Part shown: piece after piece, positions 1 through 8,276 of the stretch
Numbering within the stretch: position 1 is the first letter of the stretch
Layout of the letters: each line of letters starts with the position of its first letter
From: Paraburkholderia graminis C4D1M
GTDB taxonomy: Bacteria > Pseudomonadota > Gammaproteobacteria > Burkholderiales > Burkholderiaceae
Assembly: GCF_000172415.1 (NCBI RefSeq)
Contig: NZ_ABLD01000029.1
Location: forward strand, 1-58,932
Length of the DNA: 58,932 nucleotides
Reading direction: 5' to 3'
The notes under the pieces: generated by a model
Seen by the model: only the letters and a program-made list of their open reading frames with translations
Database searches by the model: none
What the model was told of the DNA's origin: nothing
Translations under genes and position numbers: made by a program

Positions 1-117
1 GTGCGCGCGCTGACGCCGGACCAGACCCGCGTGGCCGTCGTCGACGACAAGGGCGGTCTCGACGAAAGCCCGCAGGCAAAGCAGATCCTGACGCTGATGG
101 CCGATCAGTTGCGCTGA
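1..117 (+). CDS. C-terminal end of an unidentified protein (BamC-like at best)
   Basis: The frame is open from the first base and ends at TGA 115-117, giving the last 38 residues of a protein that starts before the window. The tail is hydrophilic (VAVVDDKGG, then a short helix ending MADQLR). It loosely resembles the C-terminus of betaproteobacterial BamC lipoproteins, but that is memory-based and weak. A strong intrinsic terminator follows 40 bases later, so this is the last gene of its transcript. Confidence 0.5.
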   Translation: MRALTPDQTRVAVVDDKGGLDESPQAKQILTLMADQLR

Positions 118-158
118 GGCAAGCGCGCCGCTGCGCGGCAGCGGCGGCAAGCTGTATG

Positions 159-203
159 AAAAAAACCCGTCCGGGACATTCTTGTCCCGGACGGGTTTTT
201 TTA
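159..203 (+). terminator. Intrinsic terminator after the partial left-edge gene
   Basis: A 12-bp GC-rich stem (CCCGTCCGGGACA pairing with TGTCCCGGACGGG) with a 4-base loop is followed by a run of seven T. The A-run on the 5' side would let it act in both directions. Confidence 0.9.
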
Positions 204-542
204 TGGCTGTGGCCTATCCCAACACTCTCCCGCGATTCGACGTCACGTTACTCCGCTGACGTTACCCCGGTGACGTAACTCTCCGACGCGTTGCGGCAGC
301 GTGCCGAAGCCATCACACGCCACGAAAAATGCAGCGCAAATTCAACGAGTTACCGCCAACCTCTCGCGTTTAATCCCAACTGGCATACATGCTGCTTTAG
401 AAGTACATGGGGCCGGATTCCCGTGGCCTCACCCAGGCGAAGTCTCTTCTCAATAGCGCTTTTCATTCCATCGAGCATCGGCCGTCAAGCCGATGCCGAG
501 CCCGATGACGGCCGCGCGCTCGACGCGCGGGCCTCGGTGGCC

Positions 543-574
543 CCGTCGCCTATCCTCGTAGGGCGACGGTTTTT
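543..574 (+). terminator. Plus-strand intrinsic terminator, first of a tandem pair
   Basis: Stem 543-550/562-569 (8 bp, GC-rich) with five T immediately after. No plus-strand protein gene lies just upstream, which supports a small RNA transcript. Confidence 0.6.
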
Positions 575-607
575 GCCCGCACTCCGGTGGAGTGCGGGCT
601 ATTTTTT
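575..607 (+). terminator. Plus-strand intrinsic terminator, second of a tandem pair
   Basis: An 11-bp perfect stem (575-585/589-599) with a 3-base loop, then TATTTTTT. On the opposite strand the stem is followed by A, not T, so it is oriented plus and does not serve the EamA gene to its right. Confidence 0.6.
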
Positions 608-641
608 GCGCCGGCCCACGCAACCGACCCCAACAACGCGT

Positions 642-1568
642 TCACGTATCGGCGCGCCGCGTCCCCAGCCACGGCAAGCGCTTGATGACGCCCGTCGCCA
701 ACGCCGTGCCCACCAGAATCACGCCGCAGCCTTCGAGCATGCCGGCCGACACGCCTTCGCCGAGAAACAACGCGCCCCACAAAATGCCGAAGATCGGAAT
801 CACGAACGTGACGGTGATTGCCCGCGCCGGTCCCGCGACCGCGATCAGGTGGAAGAACAGCATGTAGGCGACGCCCGTGCACGCCACGCCGAGCGCGATC
901 ACCGCGCCCCACGCGTGCAGCGAGACCGGCGCGCTCGGCCAGTAGATCACGGCGAGCGGCAACAGCACGATGGTCGCGCCTGTCATGGTGCCGGCCGCGA
1001 CGGTCAGCGCGTCGACGCCGGTCAGGTAGCGTTTCGTGTAATTGGCCGCGATGCCGTACAGAAGCGTTGCGCCGAGCGCGGCGCCCGCTGCGAGCGCGGT
1101 GGTCAGCGGCGTCGCCGCCGAGCCGCTCGGCGTGGCGATCTGATCCCACACGAGCATCAGCACGCCGAGGAAACCGATCGCGAGCCCGAGCGTGCGCAGT
1201 CCGGTCAGCCGGTCACGCAGCCAGACGAAGGCGACGAGGCCGCCCCACAGCGGCGTCGTCGCGTTGATCACCGAGGTCACGCCGGCGGACAGCGTCAACT
1301 CCGCATACGCGAACAGGCAGAACGGCGCGGCCGAATTCAGAATGCCCACCACGAGAAGCGGGAAAGCTCGCGTGCGCAGGATCGTCGCGGATTGTTGCAG
1401 CGGACGTCGCGCGAGCAGCACGACGATAAGAAACGCGGCGCCGATGCCGACGCGCAGCGCCATCAACGGAGCAACGCCGAAGTCGGTCACGCCGACGCGG
1501 ATAAACAGGAATGACGCGCCCCATAAGGCCGCGAGGATCAGCAACTGGAAGAGGTTTTTGGCATTCAT
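642..1568 (-). CDS. EamA/DMT-family transporter
   Basis: A 308-residue integral membrane protein with about ten hydrophobic helices and the two-repeat EamA layout. The first repeat opens with the typical LAALWGASFLFIRV and the second contains VILVGTALATG. Members export metabolites or drugs across the inner membrane; the substrate cannot be read from sequence. The ATG giving MNAKNLFQ was chosen because an upstream in-frame ATG (1610) adds a hydrophilic stretch not typical of the family. Neither start has a strong Shine-Dalgarno. It is monocistronic. A palindrome GAAACGTTTC lies 62 bases upstream of the start, in the promoter region. Confidence 0.85.
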   Translation of the reverse strand: MNAKNLFQLLILAALWGASFLFIRVGVTDFGVAPLMALRVGIGAAFLIVVLLARRPLQQSATILRTRAFPLLVVGILNSAAPFCLFAYAELTLSAGVTSVINATTPLWGGLVAFVWLRDRLTGLRTLGLAIGFLGVLMLVWDQIATPSGSAATPLTTALAAGAALGATLLYGIAANYTKRYLTGVDALTVAAGTMTGATIVLLPLAVIYWPSAPVSLHAWGAVIALGVACTGVAYMLFFHLIAVAGPARAITVTFVIPIFGILWGALFLGEGVSAGMLEGCGVILVGTALATGVIKRLPWLGTRRADT

Positions 1569-1868
1569 TATGGTGGCGTCGCGCGCGGTTGAGTCGAGAC
1601 GCCTGTGCATCGTAACAGCGCGATTACCCGAAACGTTTCACGTCTGAATGAAACGGCAAGTATCGGGAGAGGACGTCTGACACACGTGATCGTAAGCGTC
1701 GCGGCGAGGCGCGCATAGCGAGCAATTCTCACGCTGATGTGAGAAAAATTACGATCACGGGCGAGGGAGGAAGGTGAAGCGCCGGTGCGACCGGCGCCTC
1801 CCGTCTACGAGAAAAATTTCGGCAGCATGCCTGGCGGCCGAGCAACCGCTAGAGCCGCCCAACAACCG
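1569..1868. other. Intergenic region with nested inverted repeats
   Basis: CGTGATCGTAA (1685-1695) is mirrored by TTACGATCACG (1749-1759). Inside lies TTCTCAC (1726-1732) mirrored by GTGAGAA (1739-1745). A further 8-bp GC hairpin stands at 1779-1797, just past the lactate permease gene, without a T-run. No small gene was found. Confidence 0.6.
1630..1639. promoter_or_regulatory. LacI-type operator-like palindrome
   Basis: The perfect 10-bp palindrome GAAACGTTTC sits upstream of the EamA transporter start. The core AAACGTTT is typical of LacI-family operators and also occurs upstream of the lacI-type gene at 28.1 kb. Binding is inferred only. Confidence 0.35.
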
Positions 1869-3467
1869 TCAATGCGGAATCATCCCTTGCAGCACGTTTT
1901 GCTGCAGCCACACCAGAATGCCGAGCAGCACGGTCAGCAGAATCGAGTGCTTGAAGGTCTTCGCGAACACCACGCCTTCCTTGCCTTTCAACTCCGTGGT
2001 CGCGACGCCCGTCGAAATGTTTTGCGGCGAAATCATTTTGCCCATCACGCCGCCGGACGAATTGGTCGCCGCCATCAGCACCGGGTTCAGGTTCAACTGA
2101 TGCGCTGCGACCACCTGCAAATTGCCGAACAGCGCGTTGCCCGATGTGTCGCTGCCTGACAGAAACACGGCAACCCAGCCGAGGAATGCGGACACCAGCG
2201 GAAAGAACGGTCCGACGGACGCGACGCCGAGTCCGAGCGTATATGTGAGACCCGAGTAATTCATCAGATACGCGAGTCCGACGATGGTCGCGACCGTCAG
2301 AATCGCGATGCGCGTCTGCACCCACGTATCGGCGATGGCCGCGCCGAATTCGCGCGCGCCGAGTCCGACCACGAGGCTCGTAATGATCGCCGCCACCAGA
2401 ATCGCGGTGCCGGTCGCGAGCGGCTGGAAGTCCCAGATCGCGCCGTACGGCGTGTTGTACAACGTGATGAACACGGCCTTGTCGAGCCCCGGCCAGGGAA
2501 TTTTCACGTCGCCGATCAGGAAGATTTTCGCCACCGTCCAGACGATCACCACGACGGACACGATGATCCACGGATACCAGCCCTGGCCGCCGCCGATCTT
2601 GCTGCGCACTTCGCCGGCGCGGTCGATGTCGATCGCGAACGCCGGGTCGACCGCCGGCTTCCACACGCGCAGGAATGCAATGGTGACGATCAGCGAGACC
2701 ATCGACGACAACACGTCCGTCAGACTGTAGTTCACGTAGTTCGACGAGACGAACTGCGTCAGCGCGAAGCTCGCGCCGGAGATCAGCAGCACCGGCCAGA
2801 TGCGCAGCATGTTGCGAAAGCCGGCGTACACGGCGATCACATAGAAGGGCAGCAGCAGCGCGAAGAACGGCAACTGGCGACCGACCATTTTCGCGAGCAA
2901 ATCGGCCGGCAGATGCGTGACCGCGCCGAGCACCGTAATCGGCACGCCGAGCGCGCCGAATGCGACCGGCGCGGTGTTGAAGATCAGCGTGAAGGTGAGC
3001 GCCTCGAGCGTCGGAAAGCCGAGCAGGATCAGCAGCGAACTGGTGATCGCGACCGGCGTGCCGAAGCCCGAAATGCCCTCGAGCAGCGCGCCGAACGAAA
3101 AGCCCACCACGACGAGCACGACGCGCCGGTCGTTCGGCAGATTGTCGATCATCCACATGCGGAAGGCGGCGAAGCGGCCGGAGCGCTGCGCGATGTTGTA
3201 CAGCAGGATCGCGGTGAACACGATCCACATGACCGGCCAGCACGCGAACACGGCGCCCGCCGCGACGGAGTCGAGCGCGAGCCCCACTGGAAACTTCCAC
3301 CCGGCAATGGCGACGATCAGACCGACGACGAGTCCGGCGAGCGACGCCTGCCACGCAGGCCGGCGCGCCCAGCCGAGCAGCACCAGCACGACAATGATCG
3401 GCAACGCCGCGACGAGAAACGACGCGAGCAGCGAATCGCCGATGGGGGTGAGTAGTTGATGAAACAT
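1869..3467 (-). CDS. lldP: L-lactate permease
   Basis: A 532-residue inner-membrane protein with about 13 hydrophobic segments and the LctP-family hallmarks, including SGFGTPVAI, the hydrophilic loop after IDIDRAGEV and the near-C-terminal NSSGGVMGKMISPQNIS. The family imports L-lactate (also D-lactate or glycolate) with protons. Length matches the usual 530-560. The ATG was chosen over the in-frame GTG just upstream because AAGGAG lies six bases before it. No lactate dehydrogenase genes are adjacent, so it stands alone as a transport unit here. Confidence 0.92.
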   Translation of the reverse strand: MFHQLLTPIGDSLLASFLVAALPIIVVLVLLGWARRPAWQASLAGLVVGLIVAIAGWKFPVGLALDSVAAGAVFACWPVMWIVFTAILLYNIAQRSGRFAAFRMWMIDNLPNDRRVVLVVVGFSFGALLEGISGFGTPVAITSSLLILLGFPTLEALTFTLIFNTAPVAFGALGVPITVLGAVTHLPADLLAKMVGRQLPFFALLLPFYVIAVYAGFRNMLRIWPVLLISGASFALTQFVSSNYVNYSLTDVLSSMVSLIVTIAFLRVWKPAVDPAFAIDIDRAGEVRSKIGGGQGWYPWIIVSVVVIVWTVAKIFLIGDVKIPWPGLDKAVFITLYNTPYGAIWDFQPLATGTAILVAAIITSLVVGLGAREFGAAIADTWVQTRIAILTVATIVGLAYLMNYSGLTYTLGLGVASVGPFFPLVSAFLGWVAVFLSGSDTSGNALFGNLQVVAAHQLNLNPVLMAATNSSGGVMGKMISPQNISTGVATTELKGKEGVVFAKTFKHSILLTVLLGILVWLQQNVLQGMIPH

Positions 3468-3665
3468 CACGTCTCCTTCGTTGTTGTTCGAAATCGACGC
3501 GAGATTGCCAATGACGGGACGCGTCGCTGGTGCAGGACGGATGAGCGCCGCCGGGCACGAAAGCGCCGGGCGGCTCGCTTTTAAACGCTTACTGTGTGAG
3601 GCTTAACCAAGCATAGAGCCCGAGGCCCGCGCGTCAAGAAGGGAAACTACGGGAGGAGCGAAAGC

Positions 3666-4169
3666 TCAGTGATGATGACCGTGCCCGCCGCCGCCCCACG
3701 ACCAGCCGAAGCCGATCGACACGGCCGGCCCATACCAGCCCGGATAGCCGTAGCCGTACCAGGCCGGATAGACCGGCGGCGGATAGTAGGCGGGATAAGC
3801 CGGCGCAACGTACACCGGCGGCTGCGCGACCACATACGCGGGCGGCGAAGCGGCCGCGCCGGGCTGCGGCTGCTGGCCATATTGCGCCTGCGCCGACTGC
3901 TGCTGCATGGACTGCGCGCCCTGCGAGTCGCCGGTCGTGCCGAGCGGCACTTCGCGCTGGGCAGCGCTCGCTGGCACGGTCGCGTAATACGACGGATAAC
4001 CCGCGTAATAGCCAGGGTAGTAGCCGTACGGGTAATAGCAGCCCGACAGCAGCAACGCGCTTGCAGCGCCGCTCAACGCGAGCCGGCCGCGGCCGATGCG
4101 CCGGCGAGGCGCAACCGTCGCGAACTGCATGCGAATAGTATGAAAAGTGTCGATGACGCGGGACTTCAT
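3666..4169 (-). CDS. Tyrosine/proline-rich lipoprotein with C-terminal His tail
   Basis: A 167-residue protein with a positively charged N-terminus, a hydrophobic segment and the lipobox LLSGC at about residues 40-44, so probably an outer-membrane lipoprotein. The mature part is dominated by YPYGYYPGYY-type repeats, then a Gln/Ala linker and more Pro/Tyr repeats, ending in GGGGHGHHH, which could bind metal. A GGAG lies eight bases before the ATG. The function is unknown; such proteins recur in Burkholderiaceae genomes. Confidence 0.75.
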   Translation of the reverse strand: MKSRVIDTFHTIRMQFATVAPRRRIGRGRLALSGAASALLLSGCYYPYGYYPGYYAGYPSYYATVPASAAQREVPLGTTGDSQGAQSMQQQSAQAQYGQQPQPGAAASPPAYVVAQPPVYVAPAYPAYYPPPVYPAWYGYGYPGWYGPAVSIGFGWSWGGGGHGHHH

Positions 4170-4353
4170 GGCGCGCTCCAGTTTGCAAACAACGCGGCCG
4201 ACGCCGTCGTCGGTACGTTATCGCACGAGCTTACGCCGACGGCGCGCGAGGAGGTTTGCAAAACCGTAACGGCGTATTTCGCCTCATTGCAGCCGCGTGT
4301 TGCGGCTCTCGTCCAGCGCCGTTTCGATGCGGCACATCCGCATAGATTGTGAG

Positions 4354-4388
4354 CAAAGCGGACGGGGCATGGCGCCCGGTCCGCTTTG
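4354..4388 (-). terminator. Hairpin downstream of the glycine-zipper lipoprotein
   Basis: A 10-bp stem CAAAGCGGAC/GTCCGCTTTG separated by a GC-rich loop, 18 bases past the stop codon. The T-run is short (TTTG), so termination may be modest. Confidence 0.5.
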
Positions 4389-4406
4389 TCCGGTCATACG
4401 AGGCGA

Positions 4407-4619
4407 TTACTTGCCGACCTGGTTGCCGATCACGCCGCCGACCGCCGCGCCGCCCAGCGTGGACAGCGCGCTGCCGCCGATCACGGCACCCGCCGCGCCG
4501 CCGACGCCCGCACCGATCGCGGTGTCCCGTTGCCGCGTCGTCATACCCTCGCACGCGGAAAGGCTTGCGACAACCGCGACGATCATCGCAAGCGAACCTA
4601 TCTTACGAATCGATCTCAT
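4407..4619 (-). CDS. Glycine-zipper 2TM lipoprotein (OsmB-like)
   Basis: A 70-residue lipoprotein. The signal peptide ends in lipobox LSAC (Cys at residue 23), followed by a short polar linker and a glycine zipper (GAGVGGAAGAVIGG, then GGAAVGGVIGNQ) forming two short membrane-spanning segments. The OsmB/SlyB-like family sits in the outer membrane and is commonly induced by envelope or osmotic stress. GGGAG precedes the ATG by eight bases. It stands alone, with terminators on both sides. Confidence 0.85.
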   Translation of the reverse strand: MRSIRKIGSLAMIVAVVASLSACEGMTTRQRDTAIGAGVGGAAGAVIGGSALSTLGGAAVGGVIGNQVGK

Positions 4620-4786
4620 GATGTTGACTCCCTGTTGTAATTCGAAACCGCCTGTCGTTATTGTTCGTTCGCTTTGATCTTATCGCCGGAACCGGTTTCC
4701 AGATGTATGCGGTTGTCAGCAGACTGACGGTTTCGTAATCAAATGTTTCCCTGTTTGCAGCATCGCGTGTGCCTGACCTAAGCACC

Positions 4787-4813
4787 AAAAAAAGCCCGCA
4801 AGCGCGGGCTTTT
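4787..4813 (-). terminator. Intrinsic terminator of thiC
   Basis: Read on the minus strand, the stem GCCCGCGCTTGCGGGC is followed by seven T, about 70 bases after the thiC stop codon. Confidence 0.9.
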
Positions 4814-4880
4814 GCGTGGCGAAAGGTTGCGCGCGCATCGAGTGGGCGACGGCATGCGCCCCACGCGATGCGCGAACGCA

Positions 4881-6812
4881 TCACTGCCGCTGGTAAATTT
4901 CAGCGCCTTTCTTCATGAACTCTATCGACTTCACTTCCATGCCTTTCTTCAGCGCTTCGTCGTCGGTGACGCCTTGCTGCGCGGCGAACTCGCGCACGTC
5001 CTGCGTGATCTTCATCGAGCAGAAGTGCGGGCCGCACATCGAGCAGAAATGCGCGACCTTCGCGGAATCTTTCGGCAGCGTTTCGTCGTGGAATTCGCGC
5101 GCCTTGTCCGGATCGAGGCCGAGGTTGAACTGGTCTTCCCAACGGAATTCGAAGCGCGCCTTCGAGAGCGCATTGTCACGCACCTGCGCGCCCGGATGAC
5201 CCTTCGCCAGATCGGCGGCATGCGCGGCGAGCTTGTACGTGATGATGCCGGTCTTCACGTCGTCCTTGTTCGGCAAGCCGAGGTGTTCCTTCGGCGTGAC
5301 GTAGCAGAGCATGGCCGTGCCGAACCAGCCGATCATCGCCGCGCCGATGCCCGACGTAATGTGGTCGTAACCCGGCGCGATGTCGGTGGTGAGCGGCCCG
5401 AGCGTGTAGAACGGCGCTTCGTCGCACCATTCCAGTTGCAGGTCCATGTTCTCCTTGATCAACTGCATCGGCACGTGGCCGGGGCCTTCGATCATCGTCT
5501 GCACGTCGTGCTTCCACGCGATCTGCGTGAGTTCGCCGAGCGTCTTCAGTTCGCCGAGCTGCGCTTCGTCGTTCGCGTCGTAAATGGAACCGGGACGCAG
5601 GCCGTCGCCGAGCGAGAAGGCCACGTCATACGCCTTCATGATTTCGCAAATGTCTTCGAAATGCTCGTACAGGAAGCTTTCCTTGTGATGCGCGAGGCAC
5701 CACTTCGCCATGATCGAGCCGCCGCGCGACACGATGCCGGTCATGCGCTTCGCCGTCAGCGGCACGTATTGCAGACGCACGCCCGCGTGAATCGTGAAGT
5801 AATCGACGCCCTGTTCAGCCTGCTCGATCAGCGTGTCGCGGAAGATTTCCCACGTCAGGTCTTCGGCCTTGCCGTTGACCTTTTCGAGCGCCTGATAGAT
5901 CGGCACCGTGCCGATCGGCACCGGCGAATTGCGGATGATCCACTCGCGCGTTTCGTGGATGTGCTTGCCGGTGGACAGATCCATCACCGTGTCGCCGCCC
6001 CAGCGGATCGCCCACGTCATCTTGTCGACTTCCTCGCCGATCGAAGACGTCACCGCCGAGTTGCCGATGTTCGCATTCACCTTCACGAGGAAGTTACGAC
6101 CGATGATCATCGGCTCGCTTTCCGGGTGATTGATGTTGTTCGGGATGATCGCGCGGCCGCGCGCCACTTCCTCGCGCACGAATTCAGGCGTGATTTCGGT
6201 GACGCCATTCGGACCGAACGCGCTTGCACCGAACGCCTGGCCCGGATGCTGGCGGCCCATCATCGCGGCGAGCTTTTCGCCGTTCGGGCCGCTCGTCTTC
6301 AGGCTCTCCAGATATTCGGCGCGGCGCTGGTTTTCGCGAATCGCGATGTATTCCATCTCCGGCGTGATGATGCCTTTACGCGCGTAGTGCATCTGCGAAA
6401 CGTTTTTGCCGGGGATCGCGCGGCGCGGCGTGCGATGCAGGCCCTGGAAGCGCAGATCGGCGGTAGCGGTGTCGGCCGCGCGTTCGCGGCTGAAGTCGCT
6501 CGACAGACCCGTCAACGCTTCCGTGTCGCCGCGTTCCTCGATCCAGCGCTGACGCAGTGCGGGCAAGCCGGCGCGAATGTCGATCTTCGCGTCGGGATCG
6601 GAGTAGGGGCCCGACGTATCGTAGACATAGACCGGCGGATTCTTTTCGCCGCCGAAGCTGTCGGGCGTATCCGCCTGGCTGATCTCGCGCATCGGCACGC
6701 GGATGTCGGGACGCGAGCCCGTCACGTAGACCTTGCGTGAGTTGGGCAGCGGCGCGACGGCAGCTTCATCGACGTGGGCGTCGGCGGAAAGGAACTTCGG
6801 ATTGGCGTTCAT
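4881..6812 (-). CDS. thiC: Phosphomethylpyrimidine synthase ThiC
   Basis: A 643-residue cytosolic radical-SAM enzyme that converts aminoimidazole ribotide to 4-amino-5-hydroxymethyl-2-methylpyrimidine phosphate, the pyrimidine half of thiamine. Sequence along the full length is typical. The C-terminal CSMCGPHFCSMK carries the CxxCxxxxC cluster motif, and GGDTVMDLSTG and GPGHVPMQLI are intact. The start MNANPKF was chosen because GGAGA lies just upstream; the longer frame runs into the leader. A TPP riboswitch upstream implies repression by thiamine pyrophosphate. Other thi genes are not nearby. Confidence 0.98.
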   Translation of the reverse strand: MNANPKFLSADAHVDEAAVAPLPNSRKVYVTGSRPDIRVPMREISQADTPDSFGGEKNPPVYVYDTSGPYSDPDAKIDIRAGLPALRQRWIEERGDTEALTGLSSDFSRERAADTATADLRFQGLHRTPRRAIPGKNVSQMHYARKGIITPEMEYIAIRENQRRAEYLESLKTSGPNGEKLAAMMGRQHPGQAFGASAFGPNGVTEITPEFVREEVARGRAIIPNNINHPESEPMIIGRNFLVKVNANIGNSAVTSSIGEEVDKMTWAIRWGGDTVMDLSTGKHIHETREWIIRNSPVPIGTVPIYQALEKVNGKAEDLTWEIFRDTLIEQAEQGVDYFTIHAGVRLQYVPLTAKRMTGIVSRGGSIMAKWCLAHHKESFLYEHFEDICEIMKAYDVAFSLGDGLRPGSIYDANDEAQLGELKTLGELTQIAWKHDVQTMIEGPGHVPMQLIKENMDLQLEWCDEAPFYTLGPLTTDIAPGYDHITSGIGAAMIGWFGTAMLCYVTPKEHLGLPNKDDVKTGIITYKLAAHAADLAKGHPGAQVRDNALSKARFEFRWEDQFNLGLDPDKAREFHDETLPKDSAKVAHFCSMCGPHFCSMKITQDVREFAAQQGVTDDEALKKGMEVKSIEFMKKGAEIYQRQ

Positions 6813-6949
6813 GCATGTTCTCCGTGTGTCGGCCGGAGTTAAGCGCAATGACGCCTTGCTCCGGTCCCATTCAATGTGGGGCCGCTAAGCAGGAGACGAG
6901 ATGGAAGTAGTCGGAATTCGCGAGAGGTGAGGCTAGAGACTGGCTGCGA

Positions 6950-7053
6950 AATCCGTACGCTTCCCTGCGCTGGCATTATCCAGATCAGGTTCAAAGGGTA
7001 TTTCTCACCCACGTGGCACGGACCTCCGACTTCCGTGCAACGCAGGACCCCCG
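6950..7053 (-). promoter_or_regulatory. TPP (THI-box) riboswitch
   Basis: On the minus strand the leader carries the canonical TPP aptamer pieces in order: GGGGGTCC, then GTGAGAAATACCCTTTGAAC, then CTGATCTGGATAATGCCAGC and GCAGGGAAGCG. It lies about 140 bases upstream of thiC. A hairpin formed by GGCCCCACATTGAATGGGACC between aptamer and start codon may be part of the expression platform. Confidence 0.95.
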
Positions 7054-7284
7054 CGTTAGCAGCGCACACGATACACCGGGCGGGCGCTGCTTGGCAACCC
7101 GCGCGCGATGCGTGAGTGCTAATGCGGGGCAGCACGCGGTGGTTTGCTTCGGCGGCTGCGGGCGGAGAATCGCTGCGCTCTTGCATGCGCGATTTACGCA
7201 CTATGCTTGTAGTGACGCGGCATGCAGAACGCAGAACGCGGAATGCAGCACGCTATGACGCGCCGCAGCACCGGCACGGGTTGC

Positions 7285-7704
7285 TTAACGCGTGAAGTCG
7301 TCCGCAGCTTCCGGCTGATACAGGATTTTCTCGAGCTTCAGCACTTTTTCGGCGCCGCTCGGCGGCATGAAGTGAATGTGCTCGCCGCGCTTCGCGCCGA
7401 GCAGCGCGAGGCCCACCGGCGAAAAAACATTCAGGCGGCCATGAGCGAAGTCGGCGTCGGGCGGATAGACGACCGTCCACGTCATCTGCTCGCCGCTGCT
7501 TTCGTCGACGAGCGTGGCCTGCGAGTTCATCGTGACCACGTTCGCCGGAATTTCGCGGGAGTCCACGATCACGGCGCGCTCCAGTACGTCGTCGAGCATC
7601 TCCTGAAAACGGGCGTTCGCGCCGGGCGCGGCGGCGTGCTTCTCAAGACGCGCGACGTCGAGTTCGGTGAGGTAACACTGCTTGGTCCTTCTGGTCGTCT
7701 TCAC
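7285..7704 (-). CDS. rnk: Rnk/GreA-GreB family regulator (nucleoside diphosphate kinase regulator)
   Basis: A 139-residue protein: a short helical N-terminus (TELDVARLEKHA), then the GreA/GreB C-terminal FKBP-like fold (VNVVTMNS-like strand, TWTVVYPPDAD, FSPVGLALLGAKRGEHI). Rnk binds RNA polymerase near the secondary channel but lacks the Gre coiled coil. The GTG start was chosen because GGAG lies eight bases before it and the length then fits the family. An upstream ATG at 7752 would add 16 residues without a ribosome-binding site. Followed by about 100 bases without a gene before the TPP leader. Confidence 0.8.
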   Translation of the reverse strand: MKTTRRTKQCYLTELDVARLEKHAAAPGANARFQEMLDDVLERAVIVDSREIPANVVTMNSQATLVDESSGEQMTWTVVYPPDADFAHGRLNVFSPVGLALLGAKRGEHIHFMPPSGAEKVLKLEKILYQPEAADDFTR

Positions 7705-8276
7705 GGCGGCTACTCCAATTCGATCTGCAATCTCTGTACGAGAATAGGTCATGCGGATGGGATCGGCCCGGCGCTCCGACAGTCCCTTGAGGGACGACGC
7801 AGCTTCAGGCAAGGAGCAGGCTGCGTCAGTCGGGGTGCCGGGCGGCGAGAAGCGGAACCGTTGCCGGCAGAAGCGTTCGCGACGGTTCGCCGGCCCTTTG
7901 CGGCGCGAGTTCCACGCGCGCGCAGCCGGTTGCGCCACGAGGGCGCAAGCGGGTGAAGGCACGGGAAGTCGGAAAGCGCATGAGTGGCCGGCGGTTATCG
8001 AATGAAGTGGGTGGCGCGCCGCTTGAAAACAGAGTCATGAGAAGACCACAGCAAAGCGGCGCGATCGACACAAGCATGTTAGCACGGCGTCTTTCAGCGA
8101 CCTTGGCGGACATTTCGTTGTTGTAAGTCGCAGTGTAGAAAGTTGGCGACATCGCGCAAGCACGCGTGGACGCCGCCGCAAACAACAGAAAACAAACGGG
8201 CGAAAAAAATTTGCGGCGCGGTGTCATAACCGGCGACGCGCTTCGACAAACGTGCAGATCCTGATCGGAGCACGTC
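7705..8276. other. Intergenic region between divergent genes
   Basis: Promoter space for rnk (minus) and the DUF1223 gene (plus). A 10-bp inverted repeat, CGCGCCGCTT (8015-8024) and AAGCGGCGCG (8054-8063), is present. The overlapping frames are shadow-like and lack ribosome-binding sites, so no gene is called. Confidence 0.5.

Larger units (their letters stand above)
475..607 (+). ncRNA. Candidate small RNA made of stacked hairpins
   Basis: Successive perfect stems: GCATCGGC/GCCGATGC (475-496), CCGCGCG/CGCGCGG (512-530), GGCC/GGCC (530-542), CCGTCGCC/GGCGACGG followed by five T (543-574), and an 11-bp stem at 575-599 followed by TATTTTTT. The upstream plus gene has its own terminator and the downstream gene is on the other strand, so the two T-tailed stems would end an independent transcript. 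No Rfam family is recognised. The promoter and 5' end are not identified. Confidence 0.45.
204..641. other. Intergenic region with a probable structured RNA
   Basis: No convincing protein gene. At 242-279 there are three near-identical copies of TGACGTTAC. From 475 to 607 there are five consecutive hairpins, the last two with T-runs in the plus direction (see separate entries). The long plus-strand frame here has no ribosome-binding site and a shadow-type arginine-rich composition. Confidence 0.6.

Noticed and set aside
291..1514. 407-codon plus-strand frame over the small-RNA region and EamA gene
   Set aside because: Runs antisense through the transporter with Arg/Gln/His-rich composition; only the intergenic hairpins are supported.
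4812..6740. 642-codon frame on the plus strand opposite thiC
   Set aside because: Arg/His-rich shadow of a high-GC gene; thiC in the other frame is certain and fully conserved.
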